32,884 bases of DNA from JAANXG01 sp049583715 (GTDB lineage: Bacteria; Pseudomonadota; Gammaproteobacteria; Arenicellales; JAANXG01): positions 1 through 32,884 of the forward strand of contig JBAUWJ010000085.1 of the NCBI GenBank assembly GCA_049583715.1, read 5' to 3'. The position numbers were made by a program, and so were the translations under genes. Below, piece after piece: positions 17,083 to 25,278 of this stretch; positions within the stretch are counted from its first letter, which is position 1; each line of letters opens with the position of its first letter. The notes below the pieces were generated by a model, which had not been told where the DNA came from, did not search any database, and saw only the letters and a program-made list of their open reading frames with translations.

Positions 17083-17676
17083 GTGGGTAGACGGGCGGGG
17101 GGCAGGCTCAGGGGCGTCGGTTGCCGGCTGGCGGGCCCGGCGATGTCCATGCTGCTCGTATTGGCGACGATCGGCGACGCGTCGGCAGTGTCCGCGGCGG
17201 AGATCGCGCCCGAGTATCAGATCAAGGCGGCTTTTCTTTACAAGTTCGGCAGCTATGTCGAATGGCCGAAGGGCTCCTCCGAATCCGGACAAAGCAGCTT
17301 CACCATCGCCGTGATCGGGGCCGACGATCTGGTCGGCTACCTGAGCCGGATGGTCAAGGACCGCATGGTGGGCGGCAAGCCCGTGGTGGTCCGCAGGCTG
17401 CGGCCGGGAGCGGTGCCTGCGGGCATCCAGGTTCTGTTCATCGGCAGGGCCGCGCAGGAGGACACGGCATCGATTTTGGCCAGTGTCCGGAACGAGCCGG
17501 TCCTCACGGTCACCGAGTCCAGCCGGACGGAGTCCGCCGGCGGCGTGATCAACTTCGTCATCGTAGACAACCGGGTTCGCTTCGACGTCGCCCTGTCCTC
17601 CGCCAGGCGGAGAAACCTGAAGATCAGTTCGCGGCTTCTCGAGGTCGCGCGCAGGGTCTCGGGACGGACGTCATGA
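17083..17676 (+). CDS. YfiR-like (DUF4154) periplasmic protein
   Basis: This is an exported regulator of about 197 residues. The mature part opens EIAPEYQIKAAFLYKFGSYV followed by EWP, the signature of the YfiR/DUF4154 family. It continues with FTIAVIGADDLVGYLSRMV, GIQVLFIG and the C-terminal GVINFVIVDNRVRFDVALS, also family blocks. In Pseudomonas, YfiR binds the periplasmic part of the cyclase YfiN and represses it. The start is uncertain. The GTG at 17083 gives a basic n-region (GRRAGGRLRG) before the hydrophobic stretch MSMLLVLATIGDASAVSA, which ends in an AxA-like cleavage site. The ATG at 17143 would lack that basic region. Its stop overlaps the kinase start as ATGA (17673-17676), so the pair is translationally coupled. 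Confidence 0.85.
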   Translation: MGRRAGGRLRGVGCRLAGPAMSMLLVLATIGDASAVSAAEIAPEYQIKAAFLYKFGSYVEWPKGSSESGQSSFTIAVIGADDLVGYLSRMVKDRMVGGKPVVVRRLRPGAVPAGIQVLFIGRAAQEDTASILASVRNEPVLTVTESSRTESAGGVINFVIVDNRVRFDVALSSARRRNLKISSRLLEVARRVSGRTS

Positions 17677-19562
17677 AGCCTCGCATGTCATCGAGCTCGA
17701 TCCGCTACAAGCTGGTTGCGGTGGTGATTCTCACGACACTCATCGCGCTGCTCATTGCAAGCGCCGCAATGGTGCTGTACGACCTCAGGGCCTATCGGGA
17801 ATCATCGATCAACGATATATCCACTCAGGCGGAGCTGCTGGGGAGTGCAAGTGCGTCGGCTCTGGACTTCAACGACTCGAAGGTCGCCGGACAGAGTCTT
17901 GCGGTGCTCCGGTTTCGCCCCCGGGTCGTTGCCGGCGCCATATACAATTCCCGCGGCAATCTGTTCGCCAGCTATTCCCGAGAGGGATCGAAGCCCGTCT
18001 TCCCCAGGCTGCCGCGGGAGGACGGAGTGTATGTGGAGGGATCCCGGGTGCTCGCATTCAAGCGCGTGATCAAAGACGGCGCGATTCTCGGCACCGCTTA
18101 CATCTCGGCGGACTACGAACCCTACAGCCGCCTGTTCAGCTATGCCGGTATCGTGGCGCTCGTCGCTCTGGTCTCGTTGCTGGCGGCCGCTGCTCTGTCG
18201 TTCTGGCTGCAGTCCGTCGTGACGCGGCCGATTCTCTCGGTGGCCGACGTCGCCCGTCGGATCATCACTCGCCGCGACTATTCCGAGCGCGCCGAAAAGT
18301 CCAGCGACGACGAGGTCGGGACGCTGGTGGACTCCTTCAATGAGATGCTGGATGAGATCCAGCGAAGGGACGAGGCGTTGAGCGAGAAGGAAGAACAGAC
18401 GAGGACGATCCTGGAATCGGCGCTGCACAGCTTCGTCATCATGGATCAGGAGGGGCGGATCGCTGAATTCAATGGTGCCGCGGAGCGGACTTTCGGATAC
18501 TCGAGGAATGACGTTGTCGGCAAGGAGCTGGCGTCCCTGATGGTGCCTCCCGCCCTGCGGGATCGGCATCGGCGGGGCCTCGAGCGATACCTGGAAACCG
18601 GCGAGACCCGCGTGCTGGGCCGGCGGACCGAAATGACGGGGATGAAGGCGGACGGCGGCGAGTTTCCGATAGAGCTGGGGATTACTCGCATCGAGACCGC
18701 GGGCGCGCCGCTGTTCGCCGCCTTCATTGCGGACATCACGGAACGTAAACGGGCCGAGGAGGAGATACGGGCGCTGGCCGCGGAGCTCGAGATGCGGGTA
18801 AAGGAGAGAACGACGGAGCTCGAGCTCGCAAACAAGGAGCTGGAGTCATTCTGCCATTCCGTTTCTCATGACCTGCGCGGACCTCTTCGCGCCATCGATG
18901 GCTTCAGCGAAGCCCTGGTCGAAGACATGCCCTCGGACCTGCCGGAGCAGGCATCCCATTACCTGGGCCGCATTCGCGCAGCAACGCAGCGAATGGGCCA
19001 GTTGATCGATGACCTGCTGGATCTCTCGAAGGTATCCCGCGCCGAGCTGACGACCACGGAAGTGGATCTGAGCGGGTTGGCCAGGGAGATCGTGGAGGGG
19101 CTCAGGGAGCAGGATCCGGAAAGGGAGGTGGACGTCCAGATCTGGGATCGGATGACCGTCACCGGAGATGCGCGGCTGCTGCGCGTCGCTCTCGAGAACC
19201 TGATCGCGAACGCCTGGAAGTTCACCGTCAAAACCGGATCGGCTCGGATCGAAGTCGGCCGCATGCGCGACGGGGACCGCTCGGTGTATTTCGTGCGCGA
19301 CAACGGCGCCGGCTTCGACATGCGGTACGCGGACAAGCTTTTCGGCGCGTTTCAACGCCTTCACCGCACCGATGAGTTTCCCGGCACCGGCGTCGGGCTG
19401 GCCACGGTTCAGCGCGTCGTGCACCGCCATGGCGGCAGGGTATGGGCGGATGCCGAGCCGGACAAAGGCGCCGTGTTCTATTTCTCTCTGCCGCCGGAAC
19501 GTGCGGGGAGCTCCGAACCCGAGCGGAATGAATCCGACCAACTTCGCGTCATGCGGCATTGA
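17673..19562 (+). CDS. CHASE8-HAMP-PAS sensor histidine kinase
   Basis: This is a 629-residue inner-membrane kinase. Transmembrane helix 1 spans about 12-36. A CHASE8-type periplasmic domain follows at about 38-152 (SASALDFNDSKVAGQSLAVL is characteristic), then transmembrane helix 2 at about 157-181, HAMP at about 182-232 and a PAS domain at about 240-358. A coiled linker leads to the HisKA domain with phosphoacceptor His399 in SHDLRGPL. The ATPase domain has an N-box (LENLIANAWKFT, about 507-518), G1 (DNGAGF, 543-548) and G2 (GTGVGLA, 571-577). CHASE8 is the domain that YfiR controls in YfiN, so the coupled YfiR-like protein is its likely inhibitor. The next gene starts on its stop codon (TGATG). 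Probable targets are the two receiver proteins downstream. Confidence 0.9.
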   Translation: MKPRMSSSSIRYKLVAVVILTTLIALLIASAAMVLYDLRAYRESSINDISTQAELLGSASASALDFNDSKVAGQSLAVLRFRPRVVAGAIYNSRGNLFASYSREGSKPVFPRLPREDGVYVEGSRVLAFKRVIKDGAILGTAYISADYEPYSRLFSYAGIVALVALVSLLAAAALSFWLQSVVTRPILSVADVARRIITRRDYSERAEKSSDDEVGTLVDSFNEMLDEIQRRDEALSEKEEQTRTILESALHSFVIMDQEGRIAEFNGAAERTFGYSRNDVVGKELASLMVPPALRDRHRRGLERYLETGETRVLGRRTEMTGMKADGGEFPIELGITRIETAGAPLFAAFIADITERKRAEEEIRALAAELEMRVKERTTELELANKELESFCHSVSHDLRGPLRAIDGFSEALVEDMPSDLPEQASHYLGRIRAATQRMGQLIDDLLDLSKVSRAELTTTEVDLSGLAREIVEGLREQDPEREVDVQIWDRMTVTGDARLLRVALENLIANAWKFTVKTGSARIEVGRMRDGDRSVYFVRDNGAGFDMRYADKLFGAFQRLHRTDEFPGTGVGLATVQRVVHRHGGRVWADAEPDKGAVFYFSLPPERAGSSEPERNESDQLRVMRH

Positions 19563-21661
19563 TGGATGAATTGGTGATGCAAGAGAAAAGCAAGATGTCC
19601 CTCGATGTACTCTTTGTCGAGGACTCGGCCGTCGACGTCGAGCTCACCGTAATCGAGCTCGAGCGTGACGACTTTGCAGTGTCATGGGTGCAGGTGGATA
19701 CCGAGTTTTCTCTCCGGGAGTCATTGCAGGCCAGCCGGCCGGAAATCGTCATCTCGGACTACTCCATGCCGCGCTTCGACGGCGTCGCCGCTCTGAGGAT
19801 CGTGCGCGAGATGTCGCCTCACCTTCCCTTCATCTTTCTGTCGGGCACCATCGGCGAAGAACGGGCCATCGAGTCCATTCGAGAAGGGGCGACCGACTAT
19901 GTTCTGAAAAGCAATATGCGCAGGCTGCCCATGGCGGTGAGACGCGCGCTGTCCGACGCCAGGGAGCGGGAAAGGGCGCGCATCGCAGAGGAGGCCAGGG
20001 CGCGCATGGCGGCCATTCTCGAGGCCACCAGCGACTGCGTGGCCATATGCGACCCGCGGGGCGCCTTGATCTACTTGAATTCGGCCGGTCAGAGCCTGAC
20101 GGGCTTGAGCAACGGGACGCTCGCCGATAGGACCATATTCTCCCTCCACCCCGAGTCATCGCGCGAGGTTGTCGTCGCGGAAGGCTGGCCCGGGGCGATT
20201 GAGTCCGGGCTGTGGGAGGGGGAGACGACGCTCCTCGCGGCGGACGGCACCGAAGTCCCCATGTCTCAGGTGATCATCGCCCATCGCCGTACCGATGGGG
20301 AGATCGACTACTTCTCCACCATCGCCCGCGACATTCGGGAGCGCAAAGCCTATGAGGAGCGCATCACCTACCTCGCGAACTATGACGCTCTGACCGGTCT
20401 GCCCAACCGGGAGTTGCTGGGTGATCGGGCTGCCCAGGCGATGTCCTTCAGGCGATATGAGGACCGTTCGCTGGCACTGCTGGTCATAGACATCGACCGC
20501 TTCAAGCTGGTGAATGACGGGTACGGGCAAGCCGCCGGCGACGAGCTGCTGCGGATGCTCAGTGATCGCCTGCTTTCGACGGTGCGGGATGGCGATACCG
20601 TCGCCCGGTTGGGTGCGGACTCGTTCGCGATACTGGCCACCGATCTCGCTCGTCCGGACGACGCCCTCACCATCGCGCGCAAGATCCAGGCGGCCACCAC
20701 GACTCCGTACCTGATCGACGGGCGCGAGGTCCGACTGACGGTCAGCATCGGTGCCAGCGCCTTCCCTCGCGACGGCAACGATGTCGATTCCCTCCTTCGC
20801 AATGCGAACGCCGCCATGCACCGGGTGAAATCGGAAGGGCAAAACGGCTTTCAGTTCTACGCCGCCAACATGACCCGCGACGCCGCCGACAAGGTCGAGC
20901 TGGAGAATGCGCTTCGCGCCGCCCTGGACCGTGGCGAGCTGGCCCTGCATTACCAGCCCCAGATACACCTCGAGTCCGGCCGCATCGTGGGTGTGGAAGC
21001 CTTGATGCGTTGGAACCACCCGGAGCGCGGTTCGGTGTCGCCGGGTATCTTCATCCCAATCGCCGAGCATACGGACCTGATTCACCTGTTGGGGAAATGG
21101 GCATTCATGGAAGCCTGCGGGCAGTTGAAGCGGTGGGGCGGCGATGCAGCCGTTCTGCGGATGGCCGTCAACGTCTCCGCGCGCCAGTTTCGCGGCCCCG
21201 AATTGACGAAGATCATCGAGCGTGCGTTGTCGGCGTCCGGCGTTCAGCCGCAGCTCCTGGAGCTGGAACTGACCGAGAGCGTGCTGGTGGAGGACCCGGA
21301 GGACGCGTCGCAAAAATTGAACAGGCTGAAGGAGCTGGGCGTGAAGCTCGCGATCGACGATTTCGGCACAGGCTATTCGAGTCTCAGCTATCTTTCCCGC
21401 CTTCCGATCGACTGTCTGAAGATCGACCGCGAGTTTCTGGATCGCATACCCGGAAAGCACTACGACACTGCAATCGTTCAGGCCATCATCTCCCTGGCGC
21501 GGTCGTTGGAGCTGGATGTTATCGCAGAAGGCATCGAGACACGGGAGCAGCTCTCGTTCCTGCGCGATCACGGGTGCCCGGAGGGGCAGGGATTCCTCTT
21601 TGCAAGGCCCGTCCCGCCCGACTCCATGGAGGCTTTGCTGCGCCGAGGGAACCGATTCTGA
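19562..21661 (+). CDS. REC-PAS-GGDEF-EAL protein with degenerate GGDEF
   Basis: This is a 699-residue cytosolic response regulator of cyclic di-GMP turnover. The receiver domain is at about 13-130 with phosphoacceptor Asp66 (ISDYSMP) and Lys116. A PAS domain is at about 145-262 and a GGDEF domain at about 265-432. The cyclase signature reads RLGADSF (349-355) instead of R-GGDEF, so cyclase activity is unlikely. The EAL domain is at about 443-690 with EALMRW (479-484), NVSARQF, ELTES, IDDFGTGYSS and EGIET, all intact, which predicts an active phosphodiesterase. The ATG at 19562 overlaps the kinase stop; in-frame ATGs at 19577 and 19595 are alternatives. Phosphorylation by the upstream kinase would control c-di-GMP hydrolysis. 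Confidence 0.9.
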   Translation: MDELVMQEKSKMSLDVLFVEDSAVDVELTVIELERDDFAVSWVQVDTEFSLRESLQASRPEIVISDYSMPRFDGVAALRIVREMSPHLPFIFLSGTIGEERAIESIREGATDYVLKSNMRRLPMAVRRALSDARERERARIAEEARARMAAILEATSDCVAICDPRGALIYLNSAGQSLTGLSNGTLADRTIFSLHPESSREVVVAEGWPGAIESGLWEGETTLLAADGTEVPMSQVIIAHRRTDGEIDYFSTIARDIRERKAYEERITYLANYDALTGLPNRELLGDRAAQAMSFRRYEDRSLALLVIDIDRFKLVNDGYGQAAGDELLRMLSDRLLSTVRDGDTVARLGADSFAILATDLARPDDALTIARKIQAATTTPYLIDGREVRLTVSIGASAFPRDGNDVDSLLRNANAAMHRVKSEGQNGFQFYAANMTRDAADKVELENALRAALDRGELALHYQPQIHLESGRIVGVEALMRWNHPERGSVSPGIFIPIAEHTDLIHLLGKWAFMEACGQLKRWGGDAAVLRMAVNVSARQFRGPELTKIIERALSASGVQPQLLELELTESVLVEDPEDASQKLNRLKELGVKLAIDDFGTGYSSLSYLSRLPIDCLKIDREFLDRIPGKHYDTAIVQAIISLARSLELDVIAEGIETREQLSFLRDHGCPEGQGFLFARPVPPDSMEALLRRGNRF

Positions 21662-21710
21662 GGACGGAGGCCGTCGAATTGAAAGAAAGCCGCTTTACAG
21701 GGGGGCTGCT

Positions 21711-22151
21711 ATGACAGAGAAGCACATACTGCTGGTGGAGGACAACCCGGACGACGAGGTCCTGACGATACGAGCGCTGCGCAAAGCCAATGTCGCGAAT
21801 GACATCGCTGTCGTCAGAGACGGGAGCGAGGCGCTCGAATTTCTATTCTGCGAGGGAGAGTATGCCGATCGGGACGGCTCCGACGTGCCCGGCCTGGTGT
21901 TGCTGGATCTGAAACTGCCCAAGCTGAGCGGCATAGACGTCCTGCAGCGGATGCGTGCCGACCCCCGTACCCGCCTCATTCCCGTCGTGATCCTCACGTC
22001 CTCCAGCGAAGAGGAGGACATGGTGCACAGTTATGAGTCGGGAGCCAACAGCTACGTGCGCAAACCCGTGGCTTTCGCGAAATTTGCGGACGCGGTCTCG
22101 CAGCTCGGCCTGTACTGGATGATCCTCAACGAAGGACCGCCCCGGCATTGA
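21711..22151 (+). CDS. Single-domain response regulator (Rcp1-like)
   Basis: This 146-residue receiver protein has no output domain. The acidic pocket is in ILLVEDNPDDE, the phosphoacceptor is Asp66 in LLDLKLP, and the conserved Thr/Ser and Lys lie in VVILTSSSEE and YVRKPV (Lys118). The pattern VEDNPDDE and LPKLSGIDVLQRMRADPRTR is that of Rcp1-type regulators, partners of phytochrome-like kinases. A strong SD (AGGGGGG) lies 6 bases before the ATG, and the gene follows the EAL protein by 49 bases. It may act as a phosphate sink or a shuttle to another target. The gene converges on the hypothetical protein, 9 bases away. Confidence 0.9.
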   Translation: MTEKHILLVEDNPDDEVLTIRALRKANVANDIAVVRDGSEALEFLFCEGEYADRDGSDVPGLVLLDLKLPKLSGIDVLQRMRADPRTRLIPVVILTSSSEEEDMVHSYESGANSYVRKPVAFAKFADAVSQLGLYWMILNEGPPRH

Positions 22152-22160
22152 CGGGCTACG

Positions 22161-22889
22161 CTAGTTGTAGACGTGGGGCCCCGTGACTCTCCGGTTCGAG
22201 AACATTTTCGAGACGCGCTTGTCGTACGGCACCCGGATGATGAGATTGTTCTCGATGAGCTGCACCTCGGTCTCCTCGAGGTCCGGATTGCCGGCCACGC
22301 AGACGTGGTCGATCATCAGTCCGTAATTCTTGAAGTTGTTGCGGATCTCGTAGCCGTGCCCCGGCGCACCCCGGGCGAAGCCGTCGTTGTCGAAGCTGCG
22401 GTCATCCGAGTAGAACTGGAAGAGCGTGAATTGCGAGAAGCACGCAATGCCCGACTGAATGGCCTGGATATGCTCCCGGCTGTTGTCGAACAGGCGCCCC
22501 TTCGGGCCCAGGTTGACGGAAGCACCGTTCATGGGAGCGTAGGCGCAGCCGGCGGACCGTGCAACGTAGTAGGCAAGAGCATCGTCTCCGAGCATGGCGG
22601 CCATACTGTTCACCGCGCGATCGGGAGTGCGGCTGCCGAGTGAGATCAGTATGGCTTCCGTATAGCCTTCGATCAGCTCCTTGCGCTCAGACTCGTACGC
22701 CTCGTTGTTGTAGCTCCGGTTGTAGACCTCGGTGACGAACCCGTCGAAGTGCGGATCGGCCTCGGTGGCCTGGAAGACGTGAAGGGTCTCCTCGCGCGGC
22801 ACGCCGCAGAAAATCGTCATTTGCTCTCTGTGCCTGGCCAGGAGCTCGGTTGCGATCAGCTTGTCCGAATAGTTGCCGAGTATGATCAT
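22161..22889 (-). CDS. Hypothetical protein of unknown family
   Basis: This is a 242-residue protein that I do not recognise. It starts MIILGNYSDKLIATELLARH and has no signal peptide, transmembrane helix or obvious nucleotide loop. It looks like a soluble globular enzyme. Striking segments are IFCGVPREE, SLGSRTPDRAVNSMAAML, YYVARSAGCAYAPMNGASVN, FQFYSDDRSFDNDGFARG and the basic C-terminus PYDKRVSKMFSNRRVTGP. Codon use and composition match the neighbours, so it is probably a real gene. An open frame extends to 23048, but its N-terminus is low in protein-like character. The ATG at 22889 has only a weak SD, with GGAG 15 bases upstream. It converges on the response regulator gene. Confidence 0.65.
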   Translation of the reverse strand: MIILGNYSDKLIATELLARHREQMTIFCGVPREETLHVFQATEADPHFDGFVTEVYNRSYNNEAYESERKELIEGYTEAILISLGSRTPDRAVNSMAAMLGDDALAYYVARSAGCAYAPMNGASVNLGPKGRLFDNSREHIQAIQSGIACFSQFTLFQFYSDDRSFDNDGFARGAPGHGYEIRNNFKNYGLMIDHVCVAGNPDLEETEVQLIENNLIIRVPYDKRVSKMFSNRRVTGPHVYN

Positions 22890-23472
22890 ACAGTTACCGG
22901 GTGTCTCCAGTGTCGTTGTCGTTCCTCGTCGGTTGATAAAAGAGCGCTGCAATGGGTCCAGGGCCTGGCCGCCGGCGACCGAGCCGGGAGGGGCGAGCGG
23001 CACTGACCGAAGGAGGTCGGTGCTCGTTGGTACACCCTGGGAGTTCATGCAGGGCTTGCAGCGACACCCGGATCTGCCGCCGGGTTAGGGGCGCTGCCAG
23101 CATGATTCCGCGCACTGTGTGCCACAAAACCGCCATCTTTGCAATAGATGGAAGCGAAATCAGAACATGAGCGACGGCATTCGGCCCGGGGAGCCGCGCT
23201 GCCATTGGGCGACAGCCGGGGGTACACGCGGTTGCCGACAAGGCTATAACGACGCTTTACTTCATTTGGAGGATACCCATATGCGGTGGGATCGTCTAAA
23301 GTTGGTATTGGGCGTCGCTTTCGCCGGCTCGTATCCACCACTCGCGAGGCGGCGATAACGAGAACAAGAGCGTGGCAGGCGCCCGAACAACCCGGTACTC
23401 GGTGCCGCGCGCGCCGCCGGCCAGTCGTTCGCAGGGGCCGGCGGCGTGACAGCGGTTCCGGCTGGGGAGCTT
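22890..23472. other. Structured intergenic region
   Basis: This stretch of about 580 bases holds the presumed promoter of the hypothetical gene (minus strand) and, on the plus strand, a possible structured leader from about 23120 to 23240. The leader has ACAAAACC, a hairpin CCATCT/AGATGG (23133-23151), AAGCGAAATC and, after a G/C-rich hairpin region, GACAGCCGG and GCGGTTGCCGA. The order is reminiscent of a class-I c-di-GMP aptamer but with core differences. The small ORF at 23281 follows. The last 110 bases, up to the ettA stop, show nothing clear. Confidence 0.45.
23281..23358 (+). CDS. Possible 25-residue ORF with strong SD
   Basis: The ATG at 23281 is preceded by TTGGAGG at ideal spacing, one of the best ribosome sites in the window. 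The peptide starts MRWDRLKLVLGVAFAGSYPP and ends in LARRR then TAA. The basic start and hydrophobic core look like the first half of a signal peptide. The product may be a remnant of an exported protein cut by a frameshift near 23330-23350, because other frames stay open for 30-60 codons beyond. None of these continuations is recognisable. Confidence 0.35.
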   Translation: MRWDRLKLVLGVAFAGSYPPLARRR

Positions 23473-25140
23473 TCAGCGATCCAGGCGCTTGTACCTGGGT
23501 CGATGTGGTTGCCGGCCTTCGTCACCGAGCCGCTTGAGGCGGTCCGCCTCGTAGTCGCTGAAGGCGCCTTCGAAGAAGATCACGGCACCGTCTTCCTCGA
23601 ATCCCAGGGTGTGAGTGGAGATGCGGTCCAGGAACCAGCGGTCGTGGGAGATCACCACGGCACTGCCGGGAAAGTCGAGGAGCGCCTGCTCCAGGGCGCG
23701 CAGGGTCTCTACGTCCAGATCGTTGGTGGGCTCGTCGAGCAGGAGCAGGTTGCCGCCGCTCTTCAGGAGCTTGGCGAGATGCACGCGGTTGCGCTCGCCG
23801 CCGGACAGGTCCGCCACGCGCTTCTGCTGGTCGGCGCCCTTGAAGTTGAAGCGCCCGACATAGGCTCGCGAGGAGACCTGCCAGTTTCCCACTTCGATGT
23901 AGTCGTGGCCGCCGGAGATCTCCTCCCAGACCGTCTTGGCGCCGTCCAGGGACTCGCGTGACTGGTCGACATACGCCACCTTCACGGTGTCGCCCAGCAC
24001 GATGGTGCCGCCATCGGGCTGCTCTTCTCCCGTGATCATCCGCAGCAGCGTGGTCTTGCCCGCGCCGTTCGGTCCAATCACGCCCAGGAGCGCGCCCCCG
24101 GGCAGCAGGAAGGACAGGCCCCGGTAGAGCTCCCGGTCCTTGAAACGCTTGACGAGGTCGTGAGCTTCGATGACTTTGTCCCCCAGGCGCGGACCGGCCG
24201 GGATATAGATCTCGTTGGTCTCGGCGCGCTTCTGGTAATCGCTCTGGCGCATTTCTTCGATGCGGGTCAAACGGGCCTTGGCTTTGCTCTGCCGCCCCCT
24301 CGGATTCGCGCGCGCCCACTCCAGTTCCTGGGCCATGGCCTTGCGGCGCGCGCTCTGAGTCTTCTCCTCGACCGCCAGGCGCTTCTCCTTGGCTTCCAGC
24401 CAGGCCGAGTAGTTACCCTGGAAAGGTATACCGTGCCCCCGGTCCAGCTCGAGAATCCATCCGGCCACGTTGTCGAGGAAGTAGCGGTCGTGGGTGACAG
24501 CAACCACGGTCCCGGGAAACTCGCCGAGGAAGCGTTCCAGCCAGGCGACGGACTCGGCGTCGAGATGATTGGTCGGCTCGTCCAGCAGCAGCATGTCCGG
24601 GTCCGAGACCAGCAGGCGGCACAAGGCCACCCGGCGCCGTTCGCCCCCGGAGAGCTGGCGGGTGGGCGCGTCCCAGGGCGGCAGGCGAAGTGCGTCGGCC
24701 GCGACCTCGAGCTTGCGGTCCAGGTCCCAGGCCCCCGCCGCCTCGATCCGGTCCTGGAGCTGGCCCTGCTCGGCGAGCAGCGCGTCGTAGTCGGCCTCCG
24801 GTTCGGCGAAGGCCTCGCTGACCTCGTTGAACCGGTCGAGGAGCGCCTTGACGTCCCGGACGCCGTCCTCGACGTTGCCGCGCACGTCCTTGTCGTCATC
24901 CAGCTCGGGTTCCTGCGGCAGGTATCCGATCTTGAGATTGGGCTGCGGGCGGGCCTCGCCTTGAAACTCCTTGTCGAGGCCGGCCATGATGCGCAGCAGA
25001 GTGGACTTGCCGGAGCCGTTGTAGCCCAGCACGCCGATCTTGGCGCCGGGGAAGAAGCTCAGGTTGATGTTCTCGAGGATCTTCCGTTTCGGCGGCACCA
25101 CCTTGGTGAGGCCTGCCATGGTGAATACGTACTGTGCCAT
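23473..25140 (-). CDS. ettA: Energy-dependent translational throttle ABC-F protein
   Basis: This 555-residue cytosolic ABC-F ATPase gates the ribosomal E site and controls entry into elongation according to ATP/ADP. It has two ATPase domains with Walker A loops GYNGSGKST and GPNGAGKTT, signatures LSGGERRRVAL and LSGGERNRVHL, and Walker B segments LLLDEPTNHLD and LLLDEPTNDLD. Between them lies the charged arm/linker (KRLAVEEKTQSARRKAMAQE, then PRGRQSKAKARL). The opening AQYVFTMAGLTKVVPPKR and the length match EttA and not Uup or YheS. The ATG has GAGAA 4 bases upstream. It has no membrane domain and is transcribed alone. Confidence 0.95.
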   Translation of the reverse strand: MAQYVFTMAGLTKVVPPKRKILENINLSFFPGAKIGVLGYNGSGKSTLLRIMAGLDKEFQGEARPQPNLKIGYLPQEPELDDDKDVRGNVEDGVRDVKALLDRFNEVSEAFAEPEADYDALLAEQGQLQDRIEAAGAWDLDRKLEVAADALRLPPWDAPTRQLSGGERRRVALCRLLVSDPDMLLLDEPTNHLDAESVAWLERFLGEFPGTVVAVTHDRYFLDNVAGWILELDRGHGIPFQGNYSAWLEAKEKRLAVEEKTQSARRKAMAQELEWARANPRGRQSKAKARLTRIEEMRQSDYQKRAETNEIYIPAGPRLGDKVIEAHDLVKRFKDRELYRGLSFLLPGGALLGVIGPNGAGKTTLLRMITGEEQPDGGTIVLGDTVKVAYVDQSRESLDGAKTVWEEISGGHDYIEVGNWQVSSRAYVGRFNFKGADQQKRVADLSGGERNRVHLAKLLKSGGNLLLLDEPTNDLDVETLRALEQALLDFPGSAVVISHDRWFLDRISTHTLGFEEDGAVIFFEGAFSDYEADRLKRLGDEGRQPHRPRYKRLDR

Positions 25141-25278
25141 CGTGTTCTCGACGGTGGGTTTTGGGGAGAATCAAAGAAACCGGGATTGGCTCCCGATTGT
25201 CACTAATATACCCGCATCCCGTGTTTTGGTGGAGGTGAGCGGGTAGCGAGAACCCTTGGATACGACATCTGGCGCGAG

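Noticed and set aside
17121..17672. N-terminal extension of the histidine kinase frame through the yfiR-like gene
   Set aside because: The overlapping frame is the YfiR-like protein with a signal peptide and family blocks. The kinase ATG at 17673 makes a normal ATGA coupling and begins right before its first membrane helix.
23286..23537. 83-codon Arg-rich ORF after the structured leader
   Set aside because: Composition (Arg/Ala/Gly runs) is that of a GC-rich shadow frame, it overlaps the end of ettA, and it lacks its own SD.
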